From: a virus
Length of the DNA: 64,000 nt
Direction: 5' to 3' (one strand)
Virus record (IMG/VR): IMGVR_UViG_3300034356_002642
Location: 95,921-159,920 of that record
Both the position numbers and the translations under genes were made by a program. Positions within the stretch are counted from its first letter, which is position 1. Each line of letters opens with the position of its first letter. Of the stretch, positions 52,343-61,694 are shown piece by piece. Below the pieces are notes generated by a model that had not been told where the DNA came from, made no database searches, and worked only from the letters and a program-made list of their open reading frames with translations.

Positions 52343-55231
52343 ATGGATGTAAGTCTCGAGTCAAAAGCATTGTCCTTATTGGAAACCTATGAAGGTGGTA
52401 ATAACTACCTTATTGAATTAAAACGAAAGTCACAATTAAATAGAAAGTTTTACCCAACAAGGAGTCAATCAGAATACATAATTAACAATCACGATAAACA
52501 ACCCAAAGTTGCCAAGAAATGGGTAATTCTTGATACCTACTTCGCACAGAAACTTGCGGATGATAAATTGTATACTGAAATACCACAAAAGGTATGGGTT
52601 GAGAAATTATTATCGGATAAAGAAAAAGCGTATCATATTTGGGGTAGAGTATTTGAAACCGAAGAGTTCCATCATTTTTGGTTACCTAAAGCGGCAATCA
52701 TTAAAGATAACACCGTTAAAAACGTTGTAATTGATTATTCAAAATACTCTAATCGTCCTCCTCTTGAACATCAAAAAGAAGCCGTCCAAAAATTAGTTGA
52801 GAATAAGAAGTTTATTCTTGCTGACGATATGGGGTTGGGTAAAGCTGAATTTGTTGAGAATAAAGTATTTACCCCATATGGTAGAAAAAGAATTGGAGAT
52901 TTAGAAATTGGTGATGAAGTTATTGGTAGTGATGGTAAGAAATGTAATGTTCAAGGTGTTTATCCTCAAGGAATTAAAGATTTATATAGAGTAACATTTA
53001 ACGATGGAGTTTCTGTCTTAGTCTGTAAAGAACATTTATTTTCTGTTAGGGCGCGAAGTTTTGGTCATAATACTAAAAATTCTCGTAATAAAAAAAACAT
53101 TGTTTTATCTATTGGTCAAATGATTGATGAAGAATTATTTTTAGAAGTCTCAGGTGAGAAAAATAATATTAATAGAAATTATAAATTTAAAACTTATTTT
53201 AAGGAAAAAGGAGGTAATAGTAAGTGGCAAATACCTATTGTTAAACCAATTGAATTTGTTGATAATGAAATCCCGGTAAATCCTTATTTACTTGGGTTAA
53301 TTTTAGGTGATGGAGGTATCAGTCAAAAAAGTATTATGTTTAGTTCCGCAGATGATGAAATCATAGAATATATTAAAGAATTATTACCTGAAAATACTCA
53401 AATAATTAAAAAGAAAAATACTAAATATGATTATTCCATTACAAAAAAAAATGGTCACAATAATCCTATCACACAAATTCTTAAAAATTTAAATTTAATG
53501 GGTTGTACTTCTCATAATAAATTTGTCCCGGATTGTTTTAAATATACCTCAATTGAAAATAGATTAGAAATTTTAAAAGGTTTAATGGATACTGATGGAA
53601 CTTGTTGCCTCAATAAAAAAGGAAATTTTGAAGGGACTGAATTTTCAACTGTATCGGAAAGATTATGTGATGATGTTATTGAAATCGTACATAGTTTAGG
53701 TGGTATTGCCAAAAAAAAAAGTAGAACAACTAACTATACATACAAGGGTGAAAAAAAAGAAGGTAAAAAATCTTATAGAGTTAACATAAAATTACCATCA
53801 GGGATGAATCCATTTAAACTTAAAAGAAAATACGATTTATACAATACTCCCGAAAAATATAAGGTTGGTAGATATATTAAAGATATTAAATTTGAGGGTA
53901 ATGGTGAGGCTATTTGTATTTCAGTAGATTCTCCTGATAAATTATATGTAACTGAACACGCAATTGTTACACATAACACAACTTCTACCATTATTGCCGC
54001 TTTAGAAACGGGAGCGAAGAAAATTTTAATTATTTGTCCCGCAACTCTTAAAATTAACTGGAAAAGAGAAATTGAAAATTATTCGGATAGAAGTATCTAT
54101 ATCTCAGAAGGAAAACAATTTAGTACCGAAGATGATTTTGTTATCGTTAATTACGATATTATGAAGAATTTTCACGACCCAAAAAAGAAAGATGATTCTT
54201 TAATCTTAATGTCAAAATTTGATTTAATTATTATTGATGAAGCTCATTATATTAAAAATGCTCAAGCTCAACGAACAAAACTTATTAATGACATTACAAA
54301 AAGTGTTGATAGGTTGTGGTTATTAACTGGTACACCAATGACTTCCCGTCCAATCGATTATTTTAATTTACTTAGTTTAATTGATTCACCTGTAGCCAAG
54401 AATTGGATGGCATATGTTATTCGTTATTGTTCTGGTTTTCAATTTAAAGTTGGTCCAAGAAAAATTTGGAATGTTCAAGGGGCATCTAATCTTGAAGAAT
54501 TACGAGATAGAACTGCAGGTCTTACTTTGAGAAGGTTGAAAGAAAATGTTTTAGATTTACCAGATAAAATTATTACTCCGGTTTACTTAAGATTAAAGTC
54601 TAAACTTTATGAAGAAGTAATGGGTGATTATTACAATTGGTATGAAAAGAACCCTGAAGAATCAAAATCCTTAACAGTTCAATTCACAAAACTTACTAAA
54701 ATTCGTCAAATTATTGCAGATGAAAAAATTACTCAAACAATAGAAATTGCGGAAAATATTATCGAACAAGATAAAAAAGTCATAATTTTTTGTAACTTTA
54801 CCGATTCATTAAATAAAATTACAGAACATTTTGGAAAAGCGGCGGTTAAACTCGATGGTTCAATGTCTAAAGTTGAGAGACAATTCAGTGTGGACCAATT
54901 CCAAGAAAATGATAAGATAAAAGTATTTGTCGGTAATATTAAAGCTGCCGGTGTTGGTATTACATTGACATCTGCTGAAGCGGTAATTTTTAATGATTTA
55001 TCGTTTTTACCTTCCGACCATGCACAATCAGAAGACCGGGCATATAGATATGGACAAAAAAACAACGTATTAGTTTATTACCCAATTTTTGAAAATACAA
55101 TTGAGGGAATTATCTACGACATACTTCATAATAAGAAACAAGTGATTGCAACCGTCATGGGAGATAATCAAAATACTGCTGACGCAGCTGAAGAAATTAT
55201 GACAAAAATTAATAGTTTAAGAAAAAAATAA
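52343..55231 (+). CDS. SNF2-family helicase interrupted by an intein
   Basis: 962 aa as translated; the extein is 584 aa after removing residues 168-545. The N-terminal ~135 residues precede the helicase core. Motif I GLGK-TT is split between K and T. Motif II is IIIDEAH (~629-635), motif III LLTGTP (660-665), and motif VI SEDRAYRYGQ (~896-905). The Q-x-E-D-R-x-x-R-x-G-Q form and LTGTPMTSRPIDYFNLLSLI mark the SNF2/SMARCAL1-like group rather than T4 UvsW itself. It probably remodels forks or recombination intermediates, filling the UvsW role. It is the first gene of a plus-strand unit with the nuclease-like and neck genes. Confidence 0.9.
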   Translation: MDVSLESKALSLLETYEGGNNYLIELKRKSQLNRKFYPTRSQSEYIINNHDKQPKVAKKWVILDTYFAQKLADDKLYTEIPQKVWVEKLLSDKEKAYHIWGRVFETEEFHHFWLPKAAIIKDNTVKNVVIDYSKYSNRPPLEHQKEAVQKLVENKKFILADDMGLGKAEFVENKVFTPYGRKRIGDLEIGDEVIGSDGKKCNVQGVYPQGIKDLYRVTFNDGVSVLVCKEHLFSVRARSFGHNTKNSRNKKNIVLSIGQMIDEELFLEVSGEKNNINRNYKFKTYFKEKGGNSKWQIPIVKPIEFVDNEIPVNPYLLGLILGDGGISQKSIMFSSADDEIIEYIKELLPENTQIIKKKNTKYDYSITKKNGHNNPITQILKNLNLMGCTSHNKFVPDCFKYTSIENRLEILKGLMDTDGTCCLNKKGNFEGTEFSTVSERLCDDVIEIVHSLGGIAKKKSRTTNYTYKGEKKEGKKSYRVNIKLPSGMNPFKLKRKYDLYNTPEKYKVGRYIKDIKFEGNGEAICISVDSPDKLYVTEHAIVTHNTTSTIIAALETGAKKILIICPATLKINWKREIENYSDRSIYISEGKQFSTEDDFVIVNYDIMKNFHDPKKKDDSLILMSKFDLIIIDEAHYIKNAQAQRTKLINDITKSVDRLWLLTGTPMTSRPIDYFNLLSLIDSPVAKNWMAYVIRYCSGFQFKVGPRKIWNVQGASNLEELRDRTAGLTLRRLKENVLDLPDKIITPVYLRLKSKLYEEVMGDYYNWYEKNPEESKSLTVQFTKLTKIRQIIADEKITQTIEIAENIIEQDKKVIIFCNFTDSLNKITEHFGKAAVKLDGSMSKVERQFSVDQFQENDKIKVFVGNIKAAGVGITLTSAEAVIFNDLSFLPSDHAQSEDRAYRYGQKNNVLVYYPIFENTIEGIIYDILHNKKQVIATVMGDNQNTADAAEEIMTKINSLRKK
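52844..53977 (+). mobile_element. Intein lacking N-terminal nucleophile, with LAGLIDADG endonuclease
   Basis: 378 residues (168-545). Block A is normal (VFTPYGRKRIGDLEIGDEVI) but residue 1 is Ala168, not Cys or Ser. Block B has EHLFSV with H231 and F233 where the other intein has Trp. LAGLIDADG motifs are LLGLILGDGGI and LKGLMDTDGTC. Block F has C525 (AICISV), and the end is AIVTHN followed by Thr. Ala1 with Cys at F:4 and Thr +1 fits class 3 (branched-intermediate) splicing, except that block B has Phe instead of the usual Trp. It inserts between K and T of the P-loop, the same site as the helicase intein at 20617-21675, and blocks A, B and F are similar, so they share ancestry. Confidence 0.9.
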
Positions 55232-55297
55232 TTGAATAATTTTGATTATTGTTTTTATTTATATATATTTGTTCCCTAATTATAAAAACAAGCCTAT

Positions 55298-56134
55298 ATG
55301 ACAACTGTTAAGACAAGTACATATTTAATTTTACTGACTGAAAAAGCCGAAAAATGTTCTCCATCCAAAGTGGAAGAATGTAGATTATTATTTAATAATA
55401 ATCCCACCGTTAAGAATCTATTTAAAAATAGTATTAACCAAATCTTAAAAGAAGTTTTTCACCAATATTACTATGAAAAAGATAAGTATTCTCCGGGAGA
55501 ATCTTATGGTATTTATGATTTAGAAATGCCGGGTCGGTCAGTAATTAACAAACTAAACACAAACTATAGTGCGTTTAGTGTATTATTACGAGATGTTAAT
55601 AAAGTACTCTCGGCCTTACAACAACCCATAATCATATTCCAATTCCAAACAGCCCAAGGACAAATTAGTGAAGTTAAAAGATTAAATCAATTTATCTACG
55701 AATATAAAAATAGAATATTCAATACCACTTCCCCTACATTCCAATCTTTAATGATGGTTCTGAATCAAACTCACGCTTGGGGTCAAAAACGAGAAGACAC
55801 CACAATTGAAATACTTAAAAAACGATTCGGGGGTAATAATATTATACCAATTGGTAAACTTGGAAGTAGTGAAGATATGATTGGTGGTGTTGATTGTAAA
55901 ATAACTGTCGATGGTGTTTTAAAAACCTCTCAAATTAAACCATTTACTCATTTTAAAACCGAAAATGGTGCTACTACAATAATGGGGTCCGGAAATGTTA
56001 AACGATATGATACTAATTGGTTGATATTCGCAAAAAATAATAAAGAAATTTTAATATTTGAAAATAAAAATATTAAAATTGACGAAGGTAATTTTGTTTT
56101 TCCAGAACAAAATTTAATTTATAGTCTTTCTTGA
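55298..56134 (+). CDS. Predicted PD-(D/E)XK-like nuclease
   Basis: 278 aa. The N-terminal ~150 residues are helical. The C-terminal half has WGQKREDTTIEILKKRFGG with E166/E171, GGVDCKI with D199, then TSQIKPF with Q212 and K214, the E...D...(E/Q)xK order of the restriction-endonuclease fold with Gln in the third position. Further strands follow (NWLIFAKNNKEILIFENKN). It lies 66 bases downstream of the SNF2 helicase and overlaps the neck protein region, on the same strand. It may work with the helicase in recombination or host-DNA breakdown. The fold is inferred from motif pattern only; a structural protein is not excluded. Confidence 0.5.
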   Translation: MTTVKTSTYLILLTEKAEKCSPSKVEECRLLFNNNPTVKNLFKNSINQILKEVFHQYYYEKDKYSPGESYGIYDLEMPGRSVINKLNTNYSAFSVLLRDVNKVLSALQQPIIIFQFQTAQGQISEVKRLNQFIYEYKNRIFNTTSPTFQSLMMVLNQTHAWGQKREDTTIEILKKRFGGNNIIPIGKLGSSEDMIGGVDCKITVDGVLKTSQIKPFTHFKTENGATTIMGSGNVKRYDTNWLIFAKNNKEILIFENKNIKIDEGNFVFPEQNLIYSLS

Positions 56135-56145
56135 TATTTATAATT

Positions 56146-57273
56146 ATGGCAGTTATACCGGAACCAGAAAGAAGTAAAATATATACGAGGGTCAAACATC
56201 AATTAGGAGCACCACTTAGAAGTGTTGAACTTGAAGATGAAATGATGGATTCGTTAATGGAATTATCTATTGGAGATTACGAAGAATATGTTCTTCAGTG
56301 GTTGATAGATAGTCAATGGGTTAATTTAGTTAATCTAAACATGAATGAGAAATCAGTTGCGAAGGCATTGATTACTCGAACAATGGACTTTGAACAACAA
56401 TTTAGTTATTCATATTCAAAAATTGTGGGTCTTCAAACAGAAGGTCCTTGGGTTCTAAAGAAGGACTATTTTGTATTAAGTGCAAACACTCAAACTTATG
56501 AGATTCCAGCGGGTCGAGAGGTTAATGAATTATTATGGTTTAGTGATAGACCATGGAACGCATTTGGATTAGGAGGGGCTGCCGGTGGATTTGGTATGGG
56601 TATGGGTCTTGGTGCTAGTGAGGCGGGGTTCGCCCAAATGGGAAATCAAGGTTCTTACTTTATGATGTCAGGTTTTGATTATTTATCGAGAATGCAAGAA
56701 GCAAATGTCATGAGTAGAATTTTAGGAGGTTCGCTTACCTATAGAATTACCGGATTACCTGATGGTAAGAAAAATATTCATTTATACAATACACCGGGAG
56801 GAAGATTTAATTGGAATAATATTAATGGTTATGTGGGTAAAGCCGTGTGGTATTGGTATTATGATGTGTCTCCTGATAATAGAGCCGATTGTTTAAAAAA
56901 TAATCCTGATGTAATTAAATTACCGTCAGATGTTCCAATGGATAATTTAACTTGGGAAGAGTTAAATATACCGGGTCAACAATGGGTTAGAAGATGGTTT
57001 ACTGCATATTGTAAAGAAACATTGGCAAGAGTTAGAGGAAAGTATAGTGGTAATCTTAAGACACCTGATAGTGAATTAACAATGGATTATCAATCATTAT
57101 CGACTGAATCAAAAGATGAAAAATCAAAATTAATTGAAGAATTAACAGGTGCTGAAGGTTGGTTAACAAGATTAAGACCTGAAAAAGTAATGGAAAGAGA
57201 AGCATTAATTGCTGAAAACTTAAACAAACAAATGAAATTTAGAGCAATGCCTCGACAAATTTACGTAATATAA
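56146..57273 (+). CDS. Neck / head-completion protein (gp13-like)
   Basis: 375 aa from ATG at 56146; a TTG at 56131 would add only five residues and overlaps the previous stop, so ATG is preferred. N-terminal helices include MAVIPEPERSKIYTRVKHQL and YEEYVLQWLIDSQWVNLVNL. A Gly-rich loop is at residues ~137-175 (GGAAGGFGMGMGLGASEAGF). The conserved C-terminal helix region reads QWVRRWFTAYCKETLARVRG, KYSGNLKTPDSELTMDYQSL, and ends KQMKFRAMPRQIYVI. This resembles the gp13-type neck proteins of marine T4-type phages, which form the collar on which the tail docks (T4 gp13 is 309 aa). GATATTTATA lies just before its start. Confidence 0.7.
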   Translation: MAVIPEPERSKIYTRVKHQLGAPLRSVELEDEMMDSLMELSIGDYEEYVLQWLIDSQWVNLVNLNMNEKSVAKALITRTMDFEQQFSYSYSKIVGLQTEGPWVLKKDYFVLSANTQTYEIPAGREVNELLWFSDRPWNAFGLGGAAGGFGMGMGLGASEAGFAQMGNQGSYFMMSGFDYLSRMQEANVMSRILGGSLTYRITGLPDGKKNIHLYNTPGGRFNWNNINGYVGKAVWYWYYDVSPDNRADCLKNNPDVIKLPSDVPMDNLTWEELNIPGQQWVRRWFTAYCKETLARVRGKYSGNLKTPDSELTMDYQSLSTESKDEKSKLIEELTGAEGWLTRLRPEKVMEREALIAENLNKQMKFRAMPRQIYVI

Positions 57274-57274
57274 T

Positions 57275-57610
57275 ATGGCAATAGTAAAATCAATTCCTTC
57301 AAGAAGGATTATAAATGGAATGGTAATTGACACCTCGGAAATATCTGTAGTGTCTGAATCGGATTATAGGACAAATGGAGAAAGTTGTATTATTGTTAGA
57401 GGTGTCTCAGAATCAATAATTATTTTAGACTCAAAAACAACTGACCATATTGTAATTAAATCAATGACTAAAGTTACGATAAAACCGGACATTGGAAAAA
57501 TAGATGAAGACTATGATGAAATAGTTGCCGACCAATATGCTTGTATTGAATTTAGGTTTGTTGGAGGTAATTGGTACGTGTTGAGCTCAGATGGACTTAA
57601 ACAATCATAA
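57275..57610 (+). CDS. Small virion-associated protein, unknown
   Basis: 111 aa, one base after the neck gene stop (TAATATG). It is beta-rich: MAIVKSIPSRRIINGMVIDT, SCIIVRGVSESIIILDSKTT, then ACIEFRFVGGNWYVLSSDGL. The end W-Y-x-L-S-S-D-G-L-K is a pattern seen in small phage capsid-surface or connector proteins. It is the last gene of the plus unit, followed by a bidirectional terminator. Exact function is unknown; a virion role is inferred from coupling to the neck gene. Confidence 0.55.
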   Translation: MAIVKSIPSRRIINGMVIDTSEISVVSESDYRTNGESCIIVRGVSESIIILDSKTTDHIVIKSMTKVTIKPDIGKIDEDYDEIVADQYACIEFRFVGGNWYVLSSDGLKQS

Positions 57611-57637
57611 AAAAAGTGGATTATATCCACTTTTTTT
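57609..57637. terminator. Bidirectional terminator between convergent genes
   Basis: A perfect 12-bp stem of A-rich sequence and GTGGA pairs with TCCAC and a T-rich run (57609-57620 with 57626-57637) around a 5-base loop TTATA. It has T-runs on both sides, ending the neck unit (plus) and the HNH cassette (minus), whose stop codon overlaps it. Confidence 0.88.
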
Positions 57638-58235
57638 ATGTCACTCTATTTCCCTTTTTCATATTATCCTTTCCCCACAATGGTTGTAGATTAGTATAAT
57701 TAGATAGTCTGATAATGTCTTCCTCATTTTTTGCCGAAGATAATGGAATTATATGGTCAATATGCCACCCGTAAAATCCCTTGTTATCCCAAGTCATACC
57801 TTCACTAAATTTATCTTCTAAGTATTTTTTCAAAAATGTTGTATCACACCCTAAATAATCTATCGAGCGATTTTTTTTAATAAGATTATTATCTCTAAAA
57901 ATATCTTTTAACCTATTTCGATAATTTGTAATTAATTTAAATAATATATCATTGTTATATCTTTCTTTATTTTTCTTTGACTGATAATTCCTAATTTTAT
58001 CTTTGTTTTTATCTCTCCATTTTTTATTATATTCGTATAATCTTCCCGGATTTTTTTTAAGAAATTTTTTTTTAATGTCGTCAGATTTTTCCTGATTATT
58101 TTTTCTCCAATTCTCACTGTTCTTATTTTGACATTTTTTACAGTTAGACCTTAATCCATCATGAGAATCCCCATTTCTATAAAAATCACAAACATTTTTT
58201 TCTTCTTTACATTTACTACAAGTTTTTGTTTCCAT
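57636..58235 (-). CDS. HNH homing-type endonuclease, paralog 3
   Basis: 199 aa, the shortest paralog. METKTCSKCKEEKNVCDFYR starts a CxxC...CxxC zinc ribbon. The linker is short (WRKNNQEKSDDIKKK, WRDKNKDKIRNYQSKKN). The HNH core is GMTWDNKGFYGWHIDHIIPL, then TNLQPLWGKDNMKKGNR. Its ATG lies in the last 20 bases of the RHH gene upstream. The cassette fills the boundary between convergent units, between the small virion gene and DNA polymerase. It is probably a mobile endonuclease; the target is not known. Confidence 0.9.
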   Translation of the reverse strand: METKTCSKCKEEKNVCDFYRNGDSHDGLRSNCKKCQNKNSENWRKNNQEKSDDIKKKFLKKNPGRLYEYNKKWRDKNKDKIRNYQSKKNKERYNNDILFKLITNYRNRLKDIFRDNNLIKKNRSIDYLGCDTTFLKKYLEDKFSEGMTWDNKGFYGWHIDHIIPLSSAKNEEDIIRLSNYTNLQPLWGKDNMKKGNRVT

Positions 58236-58377
58236 CTTTTCTATAATCTTTAAGTAATTGATTCACTAATGATGATAAATTAATGTGAAGTCCTCGATAA
58301 TAAGTTAATAGTTCAGGGTCTAACGCCACCGATACTTTAGTTTTCCTTTCTTCTTCTAATTTTAATTTTCTTCCCAT
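58216..58377 (-). CDS. Small ribbon-helix-helix protein overlapping HNH start
   Basis: 53 aa: MGRKLKLEEERKTKVSVALD, then PELLTYYRGLHINLSSLVNQ and a basic end. The strand KTKVSVALDPEL and two helices fit the RHH fold. It closely resembles the protein at 24851-25003. Its stop lies 20 bases inside the HNH gene. Upstream sequence contains two TATTTAT elements 4-21 bases before the ATG, similar to the other cassettes. A regulatory or DNA-binding partner role for the HNH enzyme is inferred. Confidence 0.75.
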   Translation of the reverse strand: MGRKLKLEEERKTKVSVALDPELLTYYRGLHINLSSLVNQLLKDYRKDGNKNL

Positions 58378-58424
58378 AATAATAAATATCTATAAATATA
58401 GTAAAAGTGTGATGATTCACAAAA

Positions 58425-61139
58425 TTATTTTATATATTCTTCCCACCCTTCTTCCGCCAAATCATAAATGTAATCAGGGCTAACACCAACTCTGTCCCAA
58501 AATTTTAGTTCTAAGTCTGTAATTTCTAATAACTCCTCCACAGTGTCTTGGTCACCATCTTTTAACGGATTCCCACTAATTAATTCACATTGAGACTTGG
58601 TAAATATACCTCTTTTTTCAGGTTCATTGACTAATAAATTATTTCTGACCTCATCTTGAAATACAACCATTAGTGGTAATAGTTTTTTATTGAAAGTAAC
58701 AACAGCCCTTGCGACATTATAATCACCTTTTAAATCAGGGTTATCCGTTAGAATATCTTTATCTAATAAATAACAATTCAATTGAACCCCGTCATTCTTT
58801 TTTTGTACATCTCCATGAGAAGCTCTTAACCCATTGTTAACATACATAATAACATCACCCAAATTAACTTTTAAGTTTTCTTGTATTGCTAATTCCAAAT
58901 GAGCCATGCGTGACATACTATTTCCAGATTTTGTTTTAGTCGTCAATCGTTTCTTATAATCATCTAACGATAATTTAACTCTAGCCCTTTGAGCAATTTT
59001 ACTTAATGAAATTTCTTTATTATAAATCTTTTGTAGGTATTCATAGTAATATTCAACAAACCCCTGACCATTACCCTCTAATAATAATTTAACACCTTTG
59101 TCTAAAAATTCCTCAATATATAAAGGTAGTTTTTTAGATTTAATTGAATTTCCGGTTAGTTTAATTTTACCATTAGTTTCCATTACGGCATAATTTTTTC
59201 GAGCGAGATTAATACAACTCACCCAAGTTCCGTCACAGTCTAAGGCCATTTCACCTTTTTGGAAAATATCGTTATATTCAGCAACATCGGCGTAATAACC
59301 CTCATAAACTTTATCTTTTTTTACTTTCCAATTTAACCCTTTACCAATATATCTACGAGTTTCAACTCCATCGGGGATTGTAAAGTTCATACCATCAGTA
59401 TCGCAAACCAAAGAAGTATAACCTTTTTTGGTAAAAAACTTTAACATCTGTCTTAAATATTGTCTACCGGTACAGGTAATTTTTTCACCCTTATTCATAT
59501 CTCCCCAAGCGTATACTTGTGGAGCCGATAAAGCACCAAATAACGAATTAATGAAAATCTTAATTGGTAACTGCTTATTACCATATGACTCAGATTTTGC
59601 TTTGTCTGTTTCATAAAACTCCTCAGCTAATTGTTTATATTTGATACGAGTATTACGGAAATAGGTTAACATACCTTTCATTGCTCCCGTAACATCACAA
59701 TCAGGAAATACATCGTGTACCAATTGAATTGAGGGATATAGGGAGCTAAAGTCAAGTTTTAGTACATTCTTACTATAACCAACTTTTAAGAGTCTTGAAA
59801 GACCCCCTACGAAGTCAGTCTTAGGTTCTTTAACTGGAATGGCTAAATTATATTTATATGACCACGCTAAAAGTAACATTCTCCACAGACTTGCAGTACC
59901 CATTGTTGAAACCCTTTCATATGTTGTTGGAATCATTGCCGCCAATAAGAATGAACCTTGGTTGAACTCTTGGTCAACTTTAAGGGTTTCATCTAAGTCA
60001 TCGTCAAGATACATCTCTACTAACTTATCTCCACTAGTTTTCTCGTAAGTATCAATTCGTCTTTTACATATTTCATCAATCTTAGGGTCAACACCAACTT
60101 TCTTGTAATTACCATTAGTAGTGTTTAACCAAAAATCTTCCTTGTTGGCATAAAATGGACCAATGTCTAAGTGGTCAATGTAAACACGACTTGGAGATTC
60201 CGCATTAATGTATTTGGTGATATATTTTAAACCAGCCGCTTTAATACTTGAGTTGATTGCTTGAGCCCTACGAACCGCATGGATAATATCAATAACGTTA
60301 TAACCCCAAATAGAAGTTTGAGTATAAGTCTCAACCTCATTAGCCAATTTTAACATACCATCTTTACGAGTATAAGAATGGTTAGGGTTTAATGATTTAC
60401 ATACCTTTTTCAAATCAATCCCCAATATTTTACTTCTTTCAAATATCCAATGCCAGTCAAAGTTTGCCGAGTTATATCCACCAATAATTGATGGCTTAAG
60501 TTCATTGATTACTTTAAAAAATTCAATGATTGCCCCCTTTTCTTCGTTTTCATCAGTACACTCAATCACTCTATGGAATCCTTTATTGGTTTTGATTCCA
60601 ATCATAAAGATACGACCATCCTTAGGTTCAAGGGAGGTCGTCTCCAAGTCATAAACCATTCGAGTAACCTCGTTATAGTTTTCAAACCCTTTGAATAATC
60701 TTTTTTCTTTGGATACAAGGTATTGTTCCACCGGAGATAAAAGAGTTATTTTATCCTTGGCTTTATCACCCCATGGGTCACATCCTCCATCTCTAAAGAA
60801 TTGGATAAGTTCTCTATATCCTTTCATGGATTTAACCAAATAGGTTAAGCCCTTTTCAAGACGTTCATTTCCATGAGTTTCCAATTTCTCAATCAGAATT
60901 CCATACTTGGACATGGCTTCTTTCTGAGCAGCCCTTGAATCGTTATAAAATTTTAGTTGTTTTAAATCACCCACCCAAGCGAACGGGGTAAAAGTGTCTT
61001 TACGGATTTCTTTTCCTTTGCCAGGAACTTCACGTACTTTGTAAATACAGTTGTCTCGGTAGTCATACTCGATGGCAACTATAAATTCTTCCGGGTCATT
61101 TCCGTGGAGGAATGACTCAATTTCTTTACTGTCTATCAT
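58425..61139 (-). CDS. gp43: Family B DNA polymerase, gp43
   Basis: 904 aa, the size of T4 gp43 (898). Exo I is MVYDLETTS (D164, E166), Exo II is IGGYNSANFDWHWIF. Polymerase motif A is KLDFSSLYPSIQ (~457-468), motif B is KIFINSLFGALSAP, and motif C is VCDTDGM (~580). All catalytic acidic residues are present, and no intein interrupts it. It is the replicative polymerase with 3'-5' proofreading. It is transcribed towards the HNH cassette, with a 95-base gap to the upstream small virion-like gene. Nearby helicase, SSB and recombinase genes elsewhere in the window complete the T4-type replisome, although clamp and primase genes are not seen here. Confidence 0.96.
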   Translation of the reverse strand: MIDSKEIESFLHGNDPEEFIVAIEYDYRDNCIYKVREVPGKGKEIRKDTFTPFAWVGDLKQLKFYNDSRAAQKEAMSKYGILIEKLETHGNERLEKGLTYLVKSMKGYRELIQFFRDGGCDPWGDKAKDKITLLSPVEQYLVSKEKRLFKGFENYNEVTRMVYDLETTSLEPKDGRIFMIGIKTNKGFHRVIECTDENEEKGAIIEFFKVINELKPSIIGGYNSANFDWHWIFERSKILGIDLKKVCKSLNPNHSYTRKDGMLKLANEVETYTQTSIWGYNVIDIIHAVRRAQAINSSIKAAGLKYITKYINAESPSRVYIDHLDIGPFYANKEDFWLNTTNGNYKKVGVDPKIDEICKRRIDTYEKTSGDKLVEMYLDDDLDETLKVDQEFNQGSFLLAAMIPTTYERVSTMGTASLWRMLLLAWSYKYNLAIPVKEPKTDFVGGLSRLLKVGYSKNVLKLDFSSLYPSIQLVHDVFPDCDVTGAMKGMLTYFRNTRIKYKQLAEEFYETDKAKSESYGNKQLPIKIFINSLFGALSAPQVYAWGDMNKGEKITCTGRQYLRQMLKFFTKKGYTSLVCDTDGMNFTIPDGVETRRYIGKGLNWKVKKDKVYEGYYADVAEYNDIFQKGEMALDCDGTWVSCINLARKNYAVMETNGKIKLTGNSIKSKKLPLYIEEFLDKGVKLLLEGNGQGFVEYYYEYLQKIYNKEISLSKIAQRARVKLSLDDYKKRLTTKTKSGNSMSRMAHLELAIQENLKVNLGDVIMYVNNGLRASHGDVQKKNDGVQLNCYLLDKDILTDNPDLKGDYNVARAVVTFNKKLLPLMVVFQDEVRNNLLVNEPEKRGIFTKSQCELISGNPLKDGDQDTVEELLEITDLELKFWDRVGVSPDYIYDLAEEGWEEYIK

Positions 61140-61234
61140 ATATTATCTTGGAGTGGTATATTAGCAATCACTTAGTTGTGAAGTTCACCTTACTCATCGT
61201 AGATAAATATAGTTAATTAAATTTAAGAATCAAA

Positions 61235-61612
61235 TTAACAACAAGCGGTTTCCGAAATAAAACTTGGTTGGATATTAATATAGAGTTCTTCTCTAATTGG
61301 AAGTATTAGATTACCCTCATCATTTTTAATCAGCACCTGACCTTGAAACCTTCCCGGAGTATTTGTATCTCTTGAAGTAAATTTATAATATACATAATAT
61401 TCAGTTGGTGCACCGTCAGGTAATATTAAAGAAACTATACTACAAGGAGCCGAAACGATTTTAGGTATTCCCGTCTCCACGTCAATCATTGTAAAAAATA
61501 TTGTAGAAACTTCCAAATCTCTCATAAGTTGTTCATACCCTGAGCGCCCATCTTTTACAATTTGAAATTTTAAGACCGGTAAGTTTGAATTCTGTTTAAT
61601 AAAAAATTCCAT
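61235..61612 (-). CDS. Small virion protein resembling BppU N-terminal domain
   Basis: 125 aa. It has a beta-rich pattern: MEFFIKQNSNLPVLKFQIVK, TIFFTMIDVETGIPKIVSAP, YYVYYKFTSRDTNTPGRFQG, then QVLIKNDEGNLILPIREEL. This resembles the N-terminal domain of BppU-type upper baseplate or fibre proteins, in which the segment M-I-D-x-E-T-G is typical. It ends in two cysteines (ETACC). A TATTTATTAATA element is 14 bases upstream. It stands alone between DNA polymerase and the RHH-HNH cassette, away from the tail operons. The family call is moderate. Confidence 0.5.
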   Translation of the reverse strand: MEFFIKQNSNLPVLKFQIVKDGRSGYEQLMRDLEVSTIFFTMIDVETGIPKIVSAPCSIVSLILPDGAPTEYYVYYKFTSRDTNTPGRFQGQVLIKNDEGNLILPIREELYINIQPSFISETACC

Positions 61613-61694
61613 TTTTTTTGTTTATTAATAAATATATCGTATTTTTGTTTTAATAAAGTATAACTTTTCATACTTTACAAGATATTTATAGTAT

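Noticed and set aside
56131-56145. TTG start for the neck protein
   Set aside because: It overlaps the previous stop and adds only five hydrophobic residues; ATG at 56146 follows the usual spacing.
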